Positions 6,938 through 14,759 are shown, numbered from the stretch's first letter. The stretch is 15,575 bases of DNA from JAAOZP01 sp964616835 (GCA_964616835.1 CAZTSG010000030.1:1-15575); one strand, 5' to 3'. Notes: a model not told the origin generated them from the sequence alone. Numbers and translations are program-made.

Positions 6938-8113
6938 GTGGTCTCAACCTATTCGGGCGGCTTAGATTCAACGCTCATAACAATCCTGCTTAAAGAAAAG
7001 TATGGCTACGACGAGATAATTCCAGTACTTGTCGACGTAGGCCAAGGGGAGGAGGAGATTAAGACCGCGTATGAAAGGGCTGGGAAACTCGGTTTAAACA
7101 TTCGTTTCATAGATGCTAAGCGTGAGTTTGTAACAGAGTATGTCTTCAGGTGCATAAAGGCCAACGGTAGTTATGAAGGATACCCTATTGGAACATCCAT
7201 GACTAGAGTGTTAATAGCCTCAAAGGCTGCGGAAATAGCTAGGAAGGAGGGTGCTGAAGCGGTTGCGCACGGCTGCACCGGAAAGGGTAATGATCAGTTT
7301 AGGATGGAGGTTGCAGTCAAGTATGTTGCGCCGGAGCTCAAAGTGATAGCTCCTGTCAGAGAATTGAACTTGACAAGGTTTGAGGAGGAGGAGCTTCTCA
7401 GAAAATACGGTATTGAGCCTAAGAAGCCGAAGGGTAAGCTCGGTGGCGACGTCAACATGTGGTCTCATTCAATAGGAAGCGGGCAAGTTGAAGACCTCTA
7501 TTCACAGTATCCTGAGGATTACATTTGGACAGTCCCCCCGGAGAAGGCTCCGGATACTCCTCAAACCATCAGTATAACTTACGAGAAAGGGGTTCCTGTC
7601 GATGTCGACGGCATTAAGGATCCTGTTGAAATCATACTCTATCTAAATAAGGTTGGGGGACAGCACGGAGTCGGGAGGATAGATATTCTGGAAGACGGCA
7701 TACTCGGATTAAAGTCGAGAGAATTATACGAGGCTCCGGCAGCCACTATACTCTTGAAAACGCATGCAGACCTTGAGCAGTTAACCCTTACTAAAGAGCA
7801 GTTGAGGTTTAAGAAAGAGGTTGACAAGATATGGGCTGAAATGGTTTACCATGCAATGTGGTTCCACCCGCTTAGGAGGGATTTAGACGCTTTCATAGAC
7901 TCCACTCAGAGATACGTCTCCGGCAGGCTTGATGTCAAGCTGTATAAGGGTAATGTCGAAATAATCGGCAGGGAGTCTAAATACAGTCTCTACTCCCCCG
8001 AGTTAAGGTCTCTCAAGAAGTCTGGGTTCGACCAGAGAGACTCCACAGGCGCCGTCAGGCTGTACGCTCTCCCGTATCAGCTCTACAGCAAGAGGGAAAC
8101 ACTACTCGAATAG
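6926..8113 (+). CDS. argG: Argininosuccinate synthase
   Basis: 395 residues, the usual family length. It joins citrulline and aspartate with ATP hydrolysis to AMP in the penultimate step of arginine synthesis. The PP-loop is YSGGLDST (9-16); YPIGTSMTR (86-94) and HGCTGKGNDQ (115-124) are the conserved substrate and ATP-binding blocks. The C-terminal part, with VDVDG and the conserved GGQHGVGRIDI segment, is intact. The ATG start fits TATA spacing and the family N-terminus. No argH, argF or other arginine gene lies nearby, so the pathway is dispersed or incomplete in this genome. The divergent neighbour is a winged-helix protein, and a palindrome spans the start. Confidence 0.97.
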   Translation: MPGKVVSTYSGGLDSTLITILLKEKYGYDEIIPVLVDVGQGEEEIKTAYERAGKLGLNIRFIDAKREFVTEYVFRCIKANGSYEGYPIGTSMTRVLIASKAAEIARKEGAEAVAHGCTGKGNDQFRMEVAVKYVAPELKVIAPVRELNLTRFEEEELLRKYGIEPKKPKGKLGGDVNMWSHSIGSGQVEDLYSQYPEDYIWTVPPEKAPDTPQTISITYEKGVPVDVDGIKDPVEIILYLNKVGGQHGVGRIDILEDGILGLKSRELYEAPAATILLKTHADLEQLTLTKEQLRFKKEVDKIWAEMVYHAMWFHPLRRDLDAFIDSTQRYVSGRLDVKLYKGNVEIIGRESKYSLYSPELRSLKKSGFDQRDSTGAVRLYALPYQLYSKRETLLE

Positions 8114-8130
8114 CTTTAAAGGCTAAAAAC

Positions 8131-8142
8131 ATTATTTTTCTC
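8131..8142 (+). terminator. T-rich tract after argG
   Basis: ATTATTTTTCTC lies 17 nt after the argG stop. Archaeal termination often uses such T-rich non-template stretches. No hairpin accompanies it. Confidence 0.3.
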
Positions 8143-8150
8143 TACAACCC

Positions 8151-8160
8151 TAATTTTTAA
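8151..8160 (+). promoter_or_regulatory. TATA box of the HtrA-type protease gene
   Basis: AATTTTTAAG is centred about 40 nt before the ATG at 8195, allowing a leader of about 12 nt. Another A/T-rich stretch at 8172-8183 would instead fit the in-frame ATG at 8210. Confidence 0.4.
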
Positions 8161-8194
8161 GACGGTTTTTCAAAAATTTTTTAGGCCGGGTTAG

Positions 8195-9409
8195 ATGGAG
8201 AATAACAATATGAGCGAGGAAAAGATCGTGGTATACTCTAAACACTGGGTCGCAATATTTATACTCGTAGGCTTTATTGCAGGCGGGCTAATAGTATCCT
8301 ATTTCACCCTGTATTCGGAGCTTAAGAGAATAGGTGAGAAAGTAGAAGGGGTAAGCGTTATCATAAACATTCTGAGTAATGATGTTAACAGGATTAAAGA
8401 GCTTCACTCCGGTCCAGGGTTAGCGTATTTCAACGTAAGCTTTACGGAAGTATATAATAAGACTATCAAGGGAGTTGTGATGATAACCGGTATTGTTAAA
8501 GGCCTTTTAACGGAGGGGACTAGTTTAGGCTCAGGGTTTGTCGTTAAATATGGTTCTTCATACTACATTGTGACGAATTACCATGTCGTAAAGGATGCTA
8601 AGGACCTGGCTGTTACTTTTTATAACGGAGAAAGTTATCAAGCTAATGTCGTAGGCACTGATCCTTACAGCGATCTCGCCGTTTTGAACTGCACTGCACC
8701 ATTTGGGCTCTATCATCCTCTAAATCTTACTTTCAGCAGCAGTTTAAGAGTTGGAGACTTAGTCATAGCCATAGGAAACCCTTTCGGTTTATCCGGGACT
8801 ATGACCACGGGCATTGTTAGCCAGCTTGGAAGAAGTATAACGAGTGAGTTTACTGGAGGATACTCCATAGCAAACATAATCCAAACCAGCGCTCCCATAA
8901 ACCCAGGTAATTCTGGAGGACCATTGCTTAACGCTAAAGGCGAGGTTGTGGGTATGAATACTGCGATAGTTGCTGACAGTCAGGGGGTTGGTTTCGCGGT
9001 TCCATCAAACACTATTTTAAGAGAATTACCATATTTGATAGAAACCGGTAAGTACGATATGCATCCATGGCTGGGTTTAAGAGGTATTGACTTGAACTAC
9101 TACATTGCTAAGGCAGCTGGCTTAAACATTACTTACGGCTGGCTTATTCAAGAAGTAATTCCAGGAGGGCCTTCGGATAAGGCTGGTTTAAGGGGAGGCA
9201 ATAGGACTACAATGGTTTCAGGCGTAGAAGTAAAGATTGGTGGAGACGTTCTGATCGCGATAGAGGGGTATCCCGTTAGAAATAATGATGACATCGCTAG
9301 AATATTAGAGGAATACACTTATCCAGGTAAAACTGTTAATGTAACAATCGTAAGAAACAACCAGCTTATGACCATTCCGGTAACGCTCGGTAAAAGGCCA
9401 CCGCTCTAA
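8195..9409 (+). CDS. HtrA/DegP-type serine protease with PDZ domain, membrane-anchored
   Basis: 404 residues. A short polar N-terminus is followed by one membrane segment (about 18-40), then a coiled linker, a trypsin-like domain and one PDZ domain. The catalytic triad is visible: H130 in VTNYHVVKDA, D160 in DPYSDLAVL, S240 in NPGNSGGPL. The PDZ domain runs from about residue 290 to the end. The anchor should place the protease outside the cytoplasm, where it would degrade or refold damaged envelope proteins. The start could be ATG at 8195 or M6 at 8210, differing by five residues. It is convergent with trpS across the assembly gap. Confidence 0.94.
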   Translation: MENNNMSEEKIVVYSKHWVAIFILVGFIAGGLIVSYFTLYSELKRIGEKVEGVSVIINILSNDVNRIKELHSGPGLAYFNVSFTEVYNKTIKGVVMITGIVKGLLTEGTSLGSGFVVKYGSSYYIVTNYHVVKDAKDLAVTFYNGESYQANVVGTDPYSDLAVLNCTAPFGLYHPLNLTFSSSLRVGDLVIAIGNPFGLSGTMTTGIVSQLGRSITSEFTGGYSIANIIQTSAPINPGNSGGPLLNAKGEVVGMNTAIVADSQGVGFAVPSNTILRELPYLIETGKYDMHPWLGLRGIDLNYYIAKAAGLNITYGWLIQEVIPGGPSDKAGLRGGNRTTMVSGVEVKIGGDVLIAIEGYPVRNNDDIARILEEYTYPGKTVNVTIVRNNQLMTIPVTLGKRPPL

Positions 9410-9421
9410 TCTATTCTATTA

Positions 9422-9521
9422 NNNNNNNNNNNNNNNNNNNNNNNNNNNNNNNNNNNNNNNNNNNNNNNNNNNNNNNNNNNNNNNNNNNNNNNNNNNNNNN
9501 NNNNNNNNNNNNNNNNNNNNN
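9422..9521. other. Assembly gap (100 N)
   Basis: Exactly 100 undetermined bases, a common placeholder for a gap of unknown size. The 11 bases before (9411-9421) and after (9522-9532) are identical, CTATTCTATTA. The gap may therefore be an unmerged contig overlap, or conceal an inserted element with a target duplication. Confidence 0.95.
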
Positions 9522-10670
9522 CTATTCTATTATTCGGCTCCACATACTTTTAGCAAGCTCACCATCGTACTTCATCAGTTTAAGCTTCTCCTTCGCTTCT
9601 TCACGCTTGGCATTATGCTCTTCTAGGAAGGCTATTACCTTCTCTATGAGTATCTCTTTAATCTCCCCGCTTAACATCCTGCCTGAAGAATATTCCTCCC
9701 TGATTTCCATAAGTCTTTTATCATCTTTTTCAAAAAAGAAATAGAGCCATTGGTAAGGCACATCTATATCTGGATTACCGCCTAGCCTCCTGTGCTCTTC
9801 CACCGTCGGTTGCCCGCCTGAGAATGCTTGGAATATCTTTTTCCTAACGCTTTTCTCATCCTCATTCAAGTATATGGCGCTCTCCGGTTGGGAGGCGCTC
9901 ATCTTGCCAGCGGGCCCAGTCAACGGCGGCAGGAACTTGCTGTGTATAGCGGCAGTCTTATAGTATCCGAAGCTCTCGGCAATATCCCTCTGAATCCTCC
10001 AATACGGATCCTGGTCTATTGCAGCAGGTATTAAGCATCTTTTCCCCTCAAAAAACGTGACTGCTATTTGGAAGGCTGGGTAGAAAATCATGCCTATGTT
10101 AGTCTGAGCATCGAAGCCGAATACTGCTCTAACCCAGCTGAAGTTAACCTTCTTAGCAACCTTCAACACTATGGGATACATGTTTCTCACATACTCCATG
10201 TCTTGGAATATGAATGTCCTATCAGGGTCGAAGCCCACTGCAGCAATGTCAAGAGCATTCTCGTAAGACCATTTCCTAACGTCTTCGAGAGTAAGATTCC
10301 TACTCTCCTCTAAGAACTTCTCATCATCCGTCAGCTCTATGTAAACATTGCATCGGAACCTGTCTTGAAGCCACTTCGTGAAGTAGAATGGGATTATGTG
10401 GCCCAGTGTCATTGGGCCACTAGGACCCCTACCAGTATATAGGAAGAAGCCTTTACCCGCTTCATAATCATCTAAAACCTTGTCTAAATCCCTGTGGGAG
10501 AAGAATATCCCCCTTCTGAGGAGCAAATGGTCCTCTCCGGCGAGCCTCACCAGCCTATTCTTAAGCTCTTGGGTAAGAGGCTCTGTTCCGAACTCTCTTA
10601 TGAGCCTATCGTAGTCTACGGTGCCTTCTACAGTCCATGGAGTGACTTTGAACTCATCCTGCTGCACCAT
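9522..10670 (-). CDS. trpS: Tryptophanyl-tRNA synthetase
   Basis: 382 residues, the archaeal/eukaryotic-type enzyme that charges tRNA-Trp. The class I signatures are PMTLGHII (86-93, the HIGH motif) and KMSAS (256-260). The block TGRGPSGPMTLGH and the N-terminal extension before it are typical of archaeal TrpS. The ATG at 10670 is supported by a TATA box 30 nt upstream. The stop codon TAG is at 9522-9524, directly at the gap edge, so the C-terminus is complete only if the first bases after the gap are correct. The final residues WSRIIE look like a natural end. Confidence 0.96.
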   Translation of the reverse strand: MVQQDEFKVTPWTVEGTVDYDRLIREFGTEPLTQELKNRLVRLAGEDHLLLRRGIFFSHRDLDKVLDDYEAGKGFFLYTGRGPSGPMTLGHIIPFYFTKWLQDRFRCNVYIELTDDEKFLEESRNLTLEDVRKWSYENALDIAAVGFDPDRTFIFQDMEYVRNMYPIVLKVAKKVNFSWVRAVFGFDAQTNIGMIFYPAFQIAVTFFEGKRCLIPAAIDQDPYWRIQRDIAESFGYYKTAAIHSKFLPPLTGPAGKMSASQPESAIYLNEDEKSVRKKIFQAFSGGQPTVEEHRRLGGNPDIDVPYQWLYFFFEKDDKRLMEIREEYSSGRMLSGEIKEILIEKVIAFLEEHNAKREEAKEKLKLMKYDGELAKSMWSRIIE

Positions 10671-10685
10671 GTTACGGAGAACGCC

Positions 10686-10692
10686 ATTTAAA
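10686..10692 (+). promoter_or_regulatory. TATA box of the small ORF/trm112 operon
   Basis: ATTTAAA is centred 29-30 nt before the ATG at 10719, the leaderless spacing. It is separate from the trpS box a few bases to the right. Confidence 0.5.
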
Positions 10693-10694
10693 CA

Positions 10695-10706
10695 CTTTAT
10701 TTAAAG
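10695..10706 (-). promoter_or_regulatory. TATA box of trpS
   Basis: CTTTAAATAAAG on the reverse strand is centred 30 nt before the trpS ATG. Confidence 0.55.
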
Positions 10707-10718
10707 TTAAAGAAAACC

Positions 10719-10889
10719 ATGGTAGACAGCATTCATAAGAATACTGGCTTAGAGAAGGGCCCATTGCTGGATAAAGGATGGAAAAACAAGGGTTCTGCAA
10801 TATTATCTAAAAATATAGGGGGCTTAGAAAAAGGCAATGTTTTTAACAATGTTAGAACTGTTTCACTAGGAGGAGAAGATGAAGTATAG
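10719..10889 (+). CDS. Small 56-residue protein preceding trm112, function unknown
   Basis: ATG at 10719 opens a 56-codon frame ending in TAG at 10887-10889, overlapping the trm112 start by 11 bp. The product is hydrophilic and glycine/lysine-rich: it begins MVDSIHKNTGLEKG and ends VSLGGEDEV, with no Cys, membrane segment or known motif. GLEKG occurs twice (10-14 and 35-39), and the underlying 15-mers match at 13 positions, exactly 25 codons apart. Support is contextual: a TATA box 29-30 nt upstream gives a leaderless first gene, and the second gene, trm112, carries a strong Shine-Dalgarno sequence inside this frame, as is common in crenarchaeal operons. It could instead be a leader region translated only by chance. 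Confidence 0.5.
   Translation: MVDSIHKNTGLEKGPLLDKGWKNKGSAILSKNIGGLEKGNVFNNVRTVSLGGEDEV
10868..10876 (+). promoter_or_regulatory. Strong Shine-Dalgarno sequence of trm112
   Basis: AGGAGGAGA; its GGAGG core ends five bases before the ATG at 10879. It decides the trm112 start and implies a leadered or internal operon position. Confidence 0.75.
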
Positions 10890-11268
10890 GCTGATGGATC
10901 TGCTTGCCTGCCCCATCGATAAGCATTTCCCTCTCAAGCTAATAGTGTTCCAAGAGGAGGAGAGAAACATTGAGTTCAAACAGGAAAGCGTAGTATGCGA
11001 ACTATACTGCGGCTTAAGGGCGTCATACGTTAAAGATTCTAAACTCAGTGTTGACGATTGTAACAAATGCATGAGAAGAGAAATACTTAACGGCATTTTG
11101 ATATGTTCCGAGTGCAATCGGTGGTATCCTATAGTAGATGAAATACCGCAGTTACTTCCAGACGAGTTGAGAGAGCCTAATGAAGACCTGTCTTTCCTCA
11201 AAAAGTATTCTGAAAAAGTCCCTAGGAAAACGCTTGAAGAAGGGAAACCTTTCAACCTCAAAGAATAA
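10879..11268 (+). CDS. trm112: Trm112-family zinc protein, methyltransferase activator
   Basis: 129 residues. Trm112 proteins bind and stabilise SAM-dependent methyltransferases that modify tRNA, rRNA and release factors. The family ends are clear: MKYRLMDLLACPIDKHFPL (1-19) and NGILICSECNRWYPIVDEIP (71-90) followed by QLLPDELR. Cysteines are C11, C40, C44, C61, C64, C76 and C79. The usual second Cys of the first pair is D14 here, so zinc may be held by C11 plus C76/C79 with another ligand, while C40, C44, C61 and C64 in the insert could form a second site. The start is fixed by the Shine-Dalgarno sequence. Its end lies 8 bp from the convergent nrdG-type gene. Confidence 0.88.
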   Translation: MKYRLMDLLACPIDKHFPLKLIVFQEEERNIEFKQESVVCELYCGLRASYVKDSKLSVDDCNKCMRREILNGILICSECNRWYPIVDEIPQLLPDELREPNEDLSFLKKYSEKVPRKTLEEGKPFNLKE

Positions 11269-11276
11269 AGGAAATT

Positions 11277-11966
11277 TTACACGTTTCGAACTCCGCAGAT
11301 TCCGAAGAACGTTTTAATTTCATCACATATTTTCTTAAGGTCTTCAAACAAGTATGCTTGTTTCTTTAGAAATTCTTTATCTAAAGTTTTTGAAGGTTTA
11401 AACTGTTGTATGAAAAACCTTTTTGCGCCTTTTAATCGATCAGCTATAGCGAGAATATCCTCGATACTCAATAATTCTGGCACTACTGTAGTTCTAAACT
11501 CGTGTTCAGGAAAGCCCTTCACTATTTCAATGCTCTCAATAATCTTATTAACATCAACCTTAACTTTGACAACATTGTCATACTTTTCTAGAGGAGCTTT
11601 AACATCCATTGCAATATAGTCTACAAGCTTTTCTTTTATGAGGATTTTAAGCATATTCGGGTTTGTACCGTTAGTATCGAGTTTGACAGAGTATCCAATC
11701 TCCTTTATCCTTCTGATGAATTCTGGAAGGTCGTTGTGGAGCGTCGGTTCTCCGCCAGTTATGCAAACTCCGTCTAAGAAGCCTTTTCTCTCTCTAAGAA
11801 AGGCCAGTATTTCGGCTTCAGGTATTGGAGGAGTACCGTCGTCCACTACCAGCTCAGGATTGTGGCAATAAGGGCACCGGAAGTTACAGCCGAATGTGAA
11901 AAGCGTGCAAGCAACTTTACCAGGGTAGTCTATGAGGGTAAGTTTCTGTATCCCCTTTACTATCAG
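11277..11966 (-). CDS. nrdG: Anaerobic ribonucleotide-reductase activating protein type radical SAM enzyme, probable CTG start
   Basis: 229 residues if translation begins at CTG 11966-11964. The product would start MIVKGIQKLTLIDYPGKVAC and then carry CNFRCPYC (27-34, ligands C27, C31, C34), with GGEPTL at 71-76. This matches the archaeal NrdG-type activases, which make the glycyl radical of class III ribonucleotide reductase; some relatives activate other partners. No ATG, GTG or TTG is in frame between the stop TAG at 11982-11984 and the Fe-S motif. The first usual start, GTG at 11846, falls after that motif and would give an inactive 189-residue protein. A perfect Shine-Dalgarno sequence ends seven bases before the CTG. 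No nrdD lies in the window. The identification is firm; the start codon is inference. Confidence 0.85.
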   Translation of the reverse strand: MIVKGIQKLTLIDYPGKVACTLFTFGCNFRCPYCHNPELVVDDGTPPIPEAEILAFLRERKGFLDGVCITGGEPTLHNDLPEFIRRIKEIGYSVKLDTNGTNPNMLKILIKEKLVDYIAMDVKAPLEKYDNVVKVKVDVNKIIESIEIVKGFPEHEFRTTVVPELLSIEDILAIADRLKGAKRFFIQQFKPSKTLDKEFLKKQAYLFEDLKKICDEIKTFFGICGVRNV

Positions 11967-11973
11967 TATTTGT

Positions 11974-11981
11974 TCACCTCC
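11974..11981 (-). promoter_or_regulatory. Shine-Dalgarno sequence that sets the nrdG CTG start
   Basis: The reverse strand reads GGAGGTGA, a near-full match to the 16S rRNA tail, seven bases before CTG (11966-11964). An ATA codon at 11969-11967 is closer but would be an even rarer start. Confidence 0.65.
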
Positions 11982-12002
11982 CTAATATAGCTTGGAATAA
12001 TA

Positions 12003-12059
12003 TGCGGTACATTATCAGATGCGATTTAAAGTTTTTCATTTTAAGCTTCGGGTACCGCA
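12003..12059. repeat. Eight-base inverted repeat flanking the nrdG promoter
   Basis: TGCGGTAC (12003-12010) and GTACCGCA (12052-12059) are exact complements, 41 bp apart, with the TATA box between them. One arm lies near the expected transcription start, the other upstream of the TATA box. Confidence 0.45.
12025..12030 (-). promoter_or_regulatory. TATA box of the nrdG-type gene
   Basis: TTTAAA on the reverse strand predicts transcription from about 12000, giving a leader of about 34 nt that contains the Shine-Dalgarno sequence. Confidence 0.5.
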
Positions 12060-12066
12060 CCTGATT

Positions 12067-13374
12067 CTAACTTAATATGAGAACGTTCTCTACCGTTATT
12101 CGCGGAACAATCATGGAGCCCCTTTTCCTAACCCTGTTTTCAATACCCCTAATGTTTCTAAGGAATTCGTAAAGGTTTCCGGAGAACATGCATTCTTTCA
12201 CAGGATACTTAACCTCGCCACTCTCTATTAAGAACGCCTGTTTTGCTGAACCTGAGATAACCCCGTCCTCCGGCCTAATATTTCCGGAGAACCTTTTTAC
12301 AAACAAACCTTGCTTAATGCTCTTAACCATTTCCTCAAAGCTCCAATCTCCCTGTGGCATTATTAGGTTTGAAGGAGATACTGAGAGAAAGCCTGATGCG
12401 TTTCCAGTGCTCTCCACCCCCAGGATTTTCGACGTGTAAGTATTGTGCATGAAGCTTTTTAGAACGCCTTTCTCAATCAAAACTGTCCTCATTCTCGGGA
12501 CACCTTCATAATCGAATATTGAGGTCGATAATCCAGCTTCCAAAGTACCGTCGTCAATTAGAGAAAACGTGTTCGACACGATTTCTTGACCAATCTTATC
12601 CCTTAGGGGACTTCTTCCACGCCAAACCATGTCCCCGTTTAAAGCTTCTGATAATGCTGAAACAATGTCTATGACAACATCGTAGTCTAAGACGAGGGTT
12701 CCTTTGAAAGACTCTATTTTCCTGGCGCCAAGCGATTCAACAGCTTTGGCCGCAGCCTCCCTGCCGATTTCAACAGGGTCCAAGTCTAGTTTTCGAGAAG
12801 CCTCCCAAGCAATAGCGAAACTACCTACTTCACCATTGTCTTTAGCAAGCGCCATTAACTCCATGTTTATCTCAGTACCCTTATCGCTTCCGAGAATACC
12901 GTTGGAATTAGCAACATACGTTTCTCCTGAGACCAAGCTGACTGTACCGCCTGGAACAGAGACTCTTAAATCCCTCCTGGCTTCACTCAACATTTCTCTA
13001 GCAAGCATTACAGCATTCTCAGGATCTGCTGAACAAATTTTCTCGTCGAAGGTTCCTTCAACCCTAGGAAAGGGTTTTGGCGACGGGAGCCCCTTCCAGA
13101 AAACGTTTTCGTTGCTTGATAATGCTAGGCGATAAGCGTTTTCAACCGCCTTCTCAACACCCTTATCGCTAACATCAGTAGTACGCGAGAAACCTATTTT
13201 CCTCCCTATGAAGACAGCTATGTGAAGGCTTCTATTTATTTTAAAAGAAGCATTGGAGATTTCATTTGACTCTATACCTACTTCTATTATTCTGGCTGTA
13301 GAATAATGGGCTTCGGCCTCAGATGCGCCTACTGCAAGGCTTTTTCTCACAGCTTTCTCGACGATTTCGCTCAT
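12067..13374 (-). CDS. pmbA: TldE/PmbA, partner subunit of the TldD metalloprotease
   Basis: 435 residues of the TldD/PmbA family. It lacks the HExxxH zinc motif, as expected for the non-catalytic TldE subunit. Family landmarks include the N-terminal region with GIESNEISNASFKINRSLHI, the central GTLVLDYDVVIDIVSALSEA and the conserved LKSFMHNTYTSKILGVESTG block. In bacteria TldD and TldE form a heterodimer that cleaves unfolded peptides in a pore-like cleft, used in microcin B17 maturation and CcdA breakdown; the archaeal substrate is unknown. Its ATG overlaps the tldD stop in an ATGA junction, and GGTGG just before it may serve as a ribosome site, so translation is coupled and the subunits are made together. 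Confidence 0.93.
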   Translation of the reverse strand: MSEIVEKAVRKSLAVGASEAEAHYSTARIIEVGIESNEISNASFKINRSLHIAVFIGRKIGFSRTTDVSDKGVEKAVENAYRLALSSNENVFWKGLPSPKPFPRVEGTFDEKICSADPENAVMLAREMLSEARRDLRVSVPGGTVSLVSGETYVANSNGILGSDKGTEINMELMALAKDNGEVGSFAIAWEASRKLDLDPVEIGREAAAKAVESLGARKIESFKGTLVLDYDVVIDIVSALSEALNGDMVWRGRSPLRDKIGQEIVSNTFSLIDDGTLEAGLSTSIFDYEGVPRMRTVLIEKGVLKSFMHNTYTSKILGVESTGNASGFLSVSPSNLIMPQGDWSFEEMVKSIKQGLFVKRFSGNIRPEDGVISGSAKQAFLIESGEVKYPVKECMFSGNLYEFLRNIRGIENRVRKRGSMIVPRITVENVLILS

Positions 13375-14756
13375 AATCCACCACCCACTATCATCCTAGC
13401 CCTAATATGGGGACCACCGTCGTCTACGGGAACCCATTGAAACTTGCCACAGTTGCCTGGAGAATTTATTTTAAGGTCTTTCCCGACAGCATCTATACTC
13501 TTTAACACTTCTACAGCGTTCCCGGATATTGTAACTCCCCTGAAAGGCTCTACTAGCTCACCGTTCTCTATCCTCCAAGCCTCTTGAATGGAGAAAGTGA
13601 ATTCACCATTAGAATCAGCTTGCCCACCTAATGCTCCTTTAAGATAAAAACCTTCCTTAGTCTCTCTTATAATTTCCTCAGGATCCCAGTCTCCAGCCTC
13701 CATGTAAGTGTTTCTCATTCTTATGAGCGGCACGTAGGAATATCCTTGAGCTCTCGAATTCCCAGTGGGTTCTACTCCGAAGATAAACGCTGACTCCCTA
13801 TTATGCATAAAGCTTCTCAGCATTCCTTTTTCAACTATTTTAACTGGTCTAGCCTTAACACCTTCATCGTCATATCGTATCCAACCATTAGCCCCAGTTG
13901 GCTCAGGGCTATCTATTATCGTAACTAATTCTGAAGCAACTTGCTCACCAATCTTACCCGTTAGAATGCTACCAGATAGAACAAGGTCTGCTTCAGCAGT
14001 ATGCCCAAAGGCTTCGTGAACGAGGAGACCTACAATTTTATTATCGAGCACGCATGTTGAGACTCCTCCTTTAGGAATACTAGCATTCAATAGTCTAATA
14101 GCCCGAGAGGAAACTTCGTCAGCCATTTCAACAGGATCATTTTTCTCAAAAAGCTCAAAACCAACAGTACCGCCTATAGCTTCATAAGCTGGTGAAACCC
14201 TGTCCATTTCCCTAGCTGAGACTTGAATTGCAAGATAGGTTCTAGTCTCACTGGTTTCTATTTCAGCACCGTCACTGTTGACAAAAAGCTTTCTACCAGA
14301 ATAGTCGGAATAAACAACGCTATCGTCAACTATCTTATCACTTTTGCTCCAGATGGTTTTGTCAGCATCGAAAACTATCCTAAGCTTATCCTCGACAGGT
14401 ATTTCTGAAGGTAATTTAACAATCTTAGTCTCAACCCTATCTTTAACCGGGTCGACCCTAGCTATTTCGATTTTCCTACTCTTTCGGTAAGAGCTAGATG
14501 AAGCAAGCTTAACAGCTTTTTCAACAGCATTCGTAACCTTCTCAGGAGCAAGATCGTCTAAACACGCAAAGCCCCAAGAACCCTCTTTCAAAACTCTTAT
14601 CCCTATGCCTTGGAAAAAAGATATGTTTGAAGATTCAACAATACCCTTTCTAACCCTTATAGAAGTAGCAGCACCTTCTTGATACCTAATGTCTACGTAT
14701 GATGCGCCAAGTCGCAACGCTTCTCTTAAAGCCTTGGAAACAAGGTCTTCAACCAT
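13371..14756 (-). CDS. tldD: TldD zinc metalloprotease
   Basis: 461 residues, the catalytic subunit of the TldD-TldE protease. The zinc motif HEAFGH (247-252) supplies H247, E248 and H252. A C-terminal CGK block with C436 matches the region that provides the third metal ligand in E. coli TldD (recalled from the family structure). The central MHNRESAFIFGVEPTGNSRA block aligns with a matching block in TldE. The ATG at 14756 is supported by a TATA box 27 nt upstream. A perfect 12-bp palindrome lies between box and start, a place where an archaeal repressor would block polymerase. It is the first gene of the tldD-tldE unit; the nrdG-type gene downstream has its own promoter. Confidence 0.95.
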   Translation of the reverse strand: MVEDLVSKALREALRLGASYVDIRYQEGAATSIRVRKGIVESSNISFFQGIGIRVLKEGSWGFACLDDLAPEKVTNAVEKAVKLASSSSYRKSRKIEIARVDPVKDRVETKIVKLPSEIPVEDKLRIVFDADKTIWSKSDKIVDDSVVYSDYSGRKLFVNSDGAEIETSETRTYLAIQVSAREMDRVSPAYEAIGGTVGFELFEKNDPVEMADEVSSRAIRLLNASIPKGGVSTCVLDNKIVGLLVHEAFGHTAEADLVLSGSILTGKIGEQVASELVTIIDSPEPTGANGWIRYDDEGVKARPVKIVEKGMLRSFMHNRESAFIFGVEPTGNSRAQGYSYVPLIRMRNTYMEAGDWDPEEIIRETKEGFYLKGALGGQADSNGEFTFSIQEAWRIENGELVEPFRGVTISGNAVEVLKSIDAVGKDLKINSPGNCGKFQWVPVDDGGPHIRARMIVGGGL

Positions 14757-14759
14757 GTA

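Noticed and set aside
10695..10706. Palindrome CTTTATTTAAAG as an operator
   Set aside because: It is simply the symmetrical TATA box of trpS at the expected spacing.
10866..11261. Long open frame on the reverse strand opposite trm112
   Set aside because: The forward frame has clear Trm112 motifs and a Shine-Dalgarno start; the reverse product is serine/leucine-rich with no motif.
11844..11984. Frameshift or pseudogene as the explanation for the missing nrdG start
   Set aside because: The frame is intact from the Shine-Dalgarno sequence to the stop with all motifs in one frame, so a rare start codon is the simpler reading; a base error cannot be fully excluded.
12704..13135. 143-codon forward frame inside tldE
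   Set aside because: Low-complexity Ser/Leu/Pro product opposite a well-conserved TldE region; a shadow frame.
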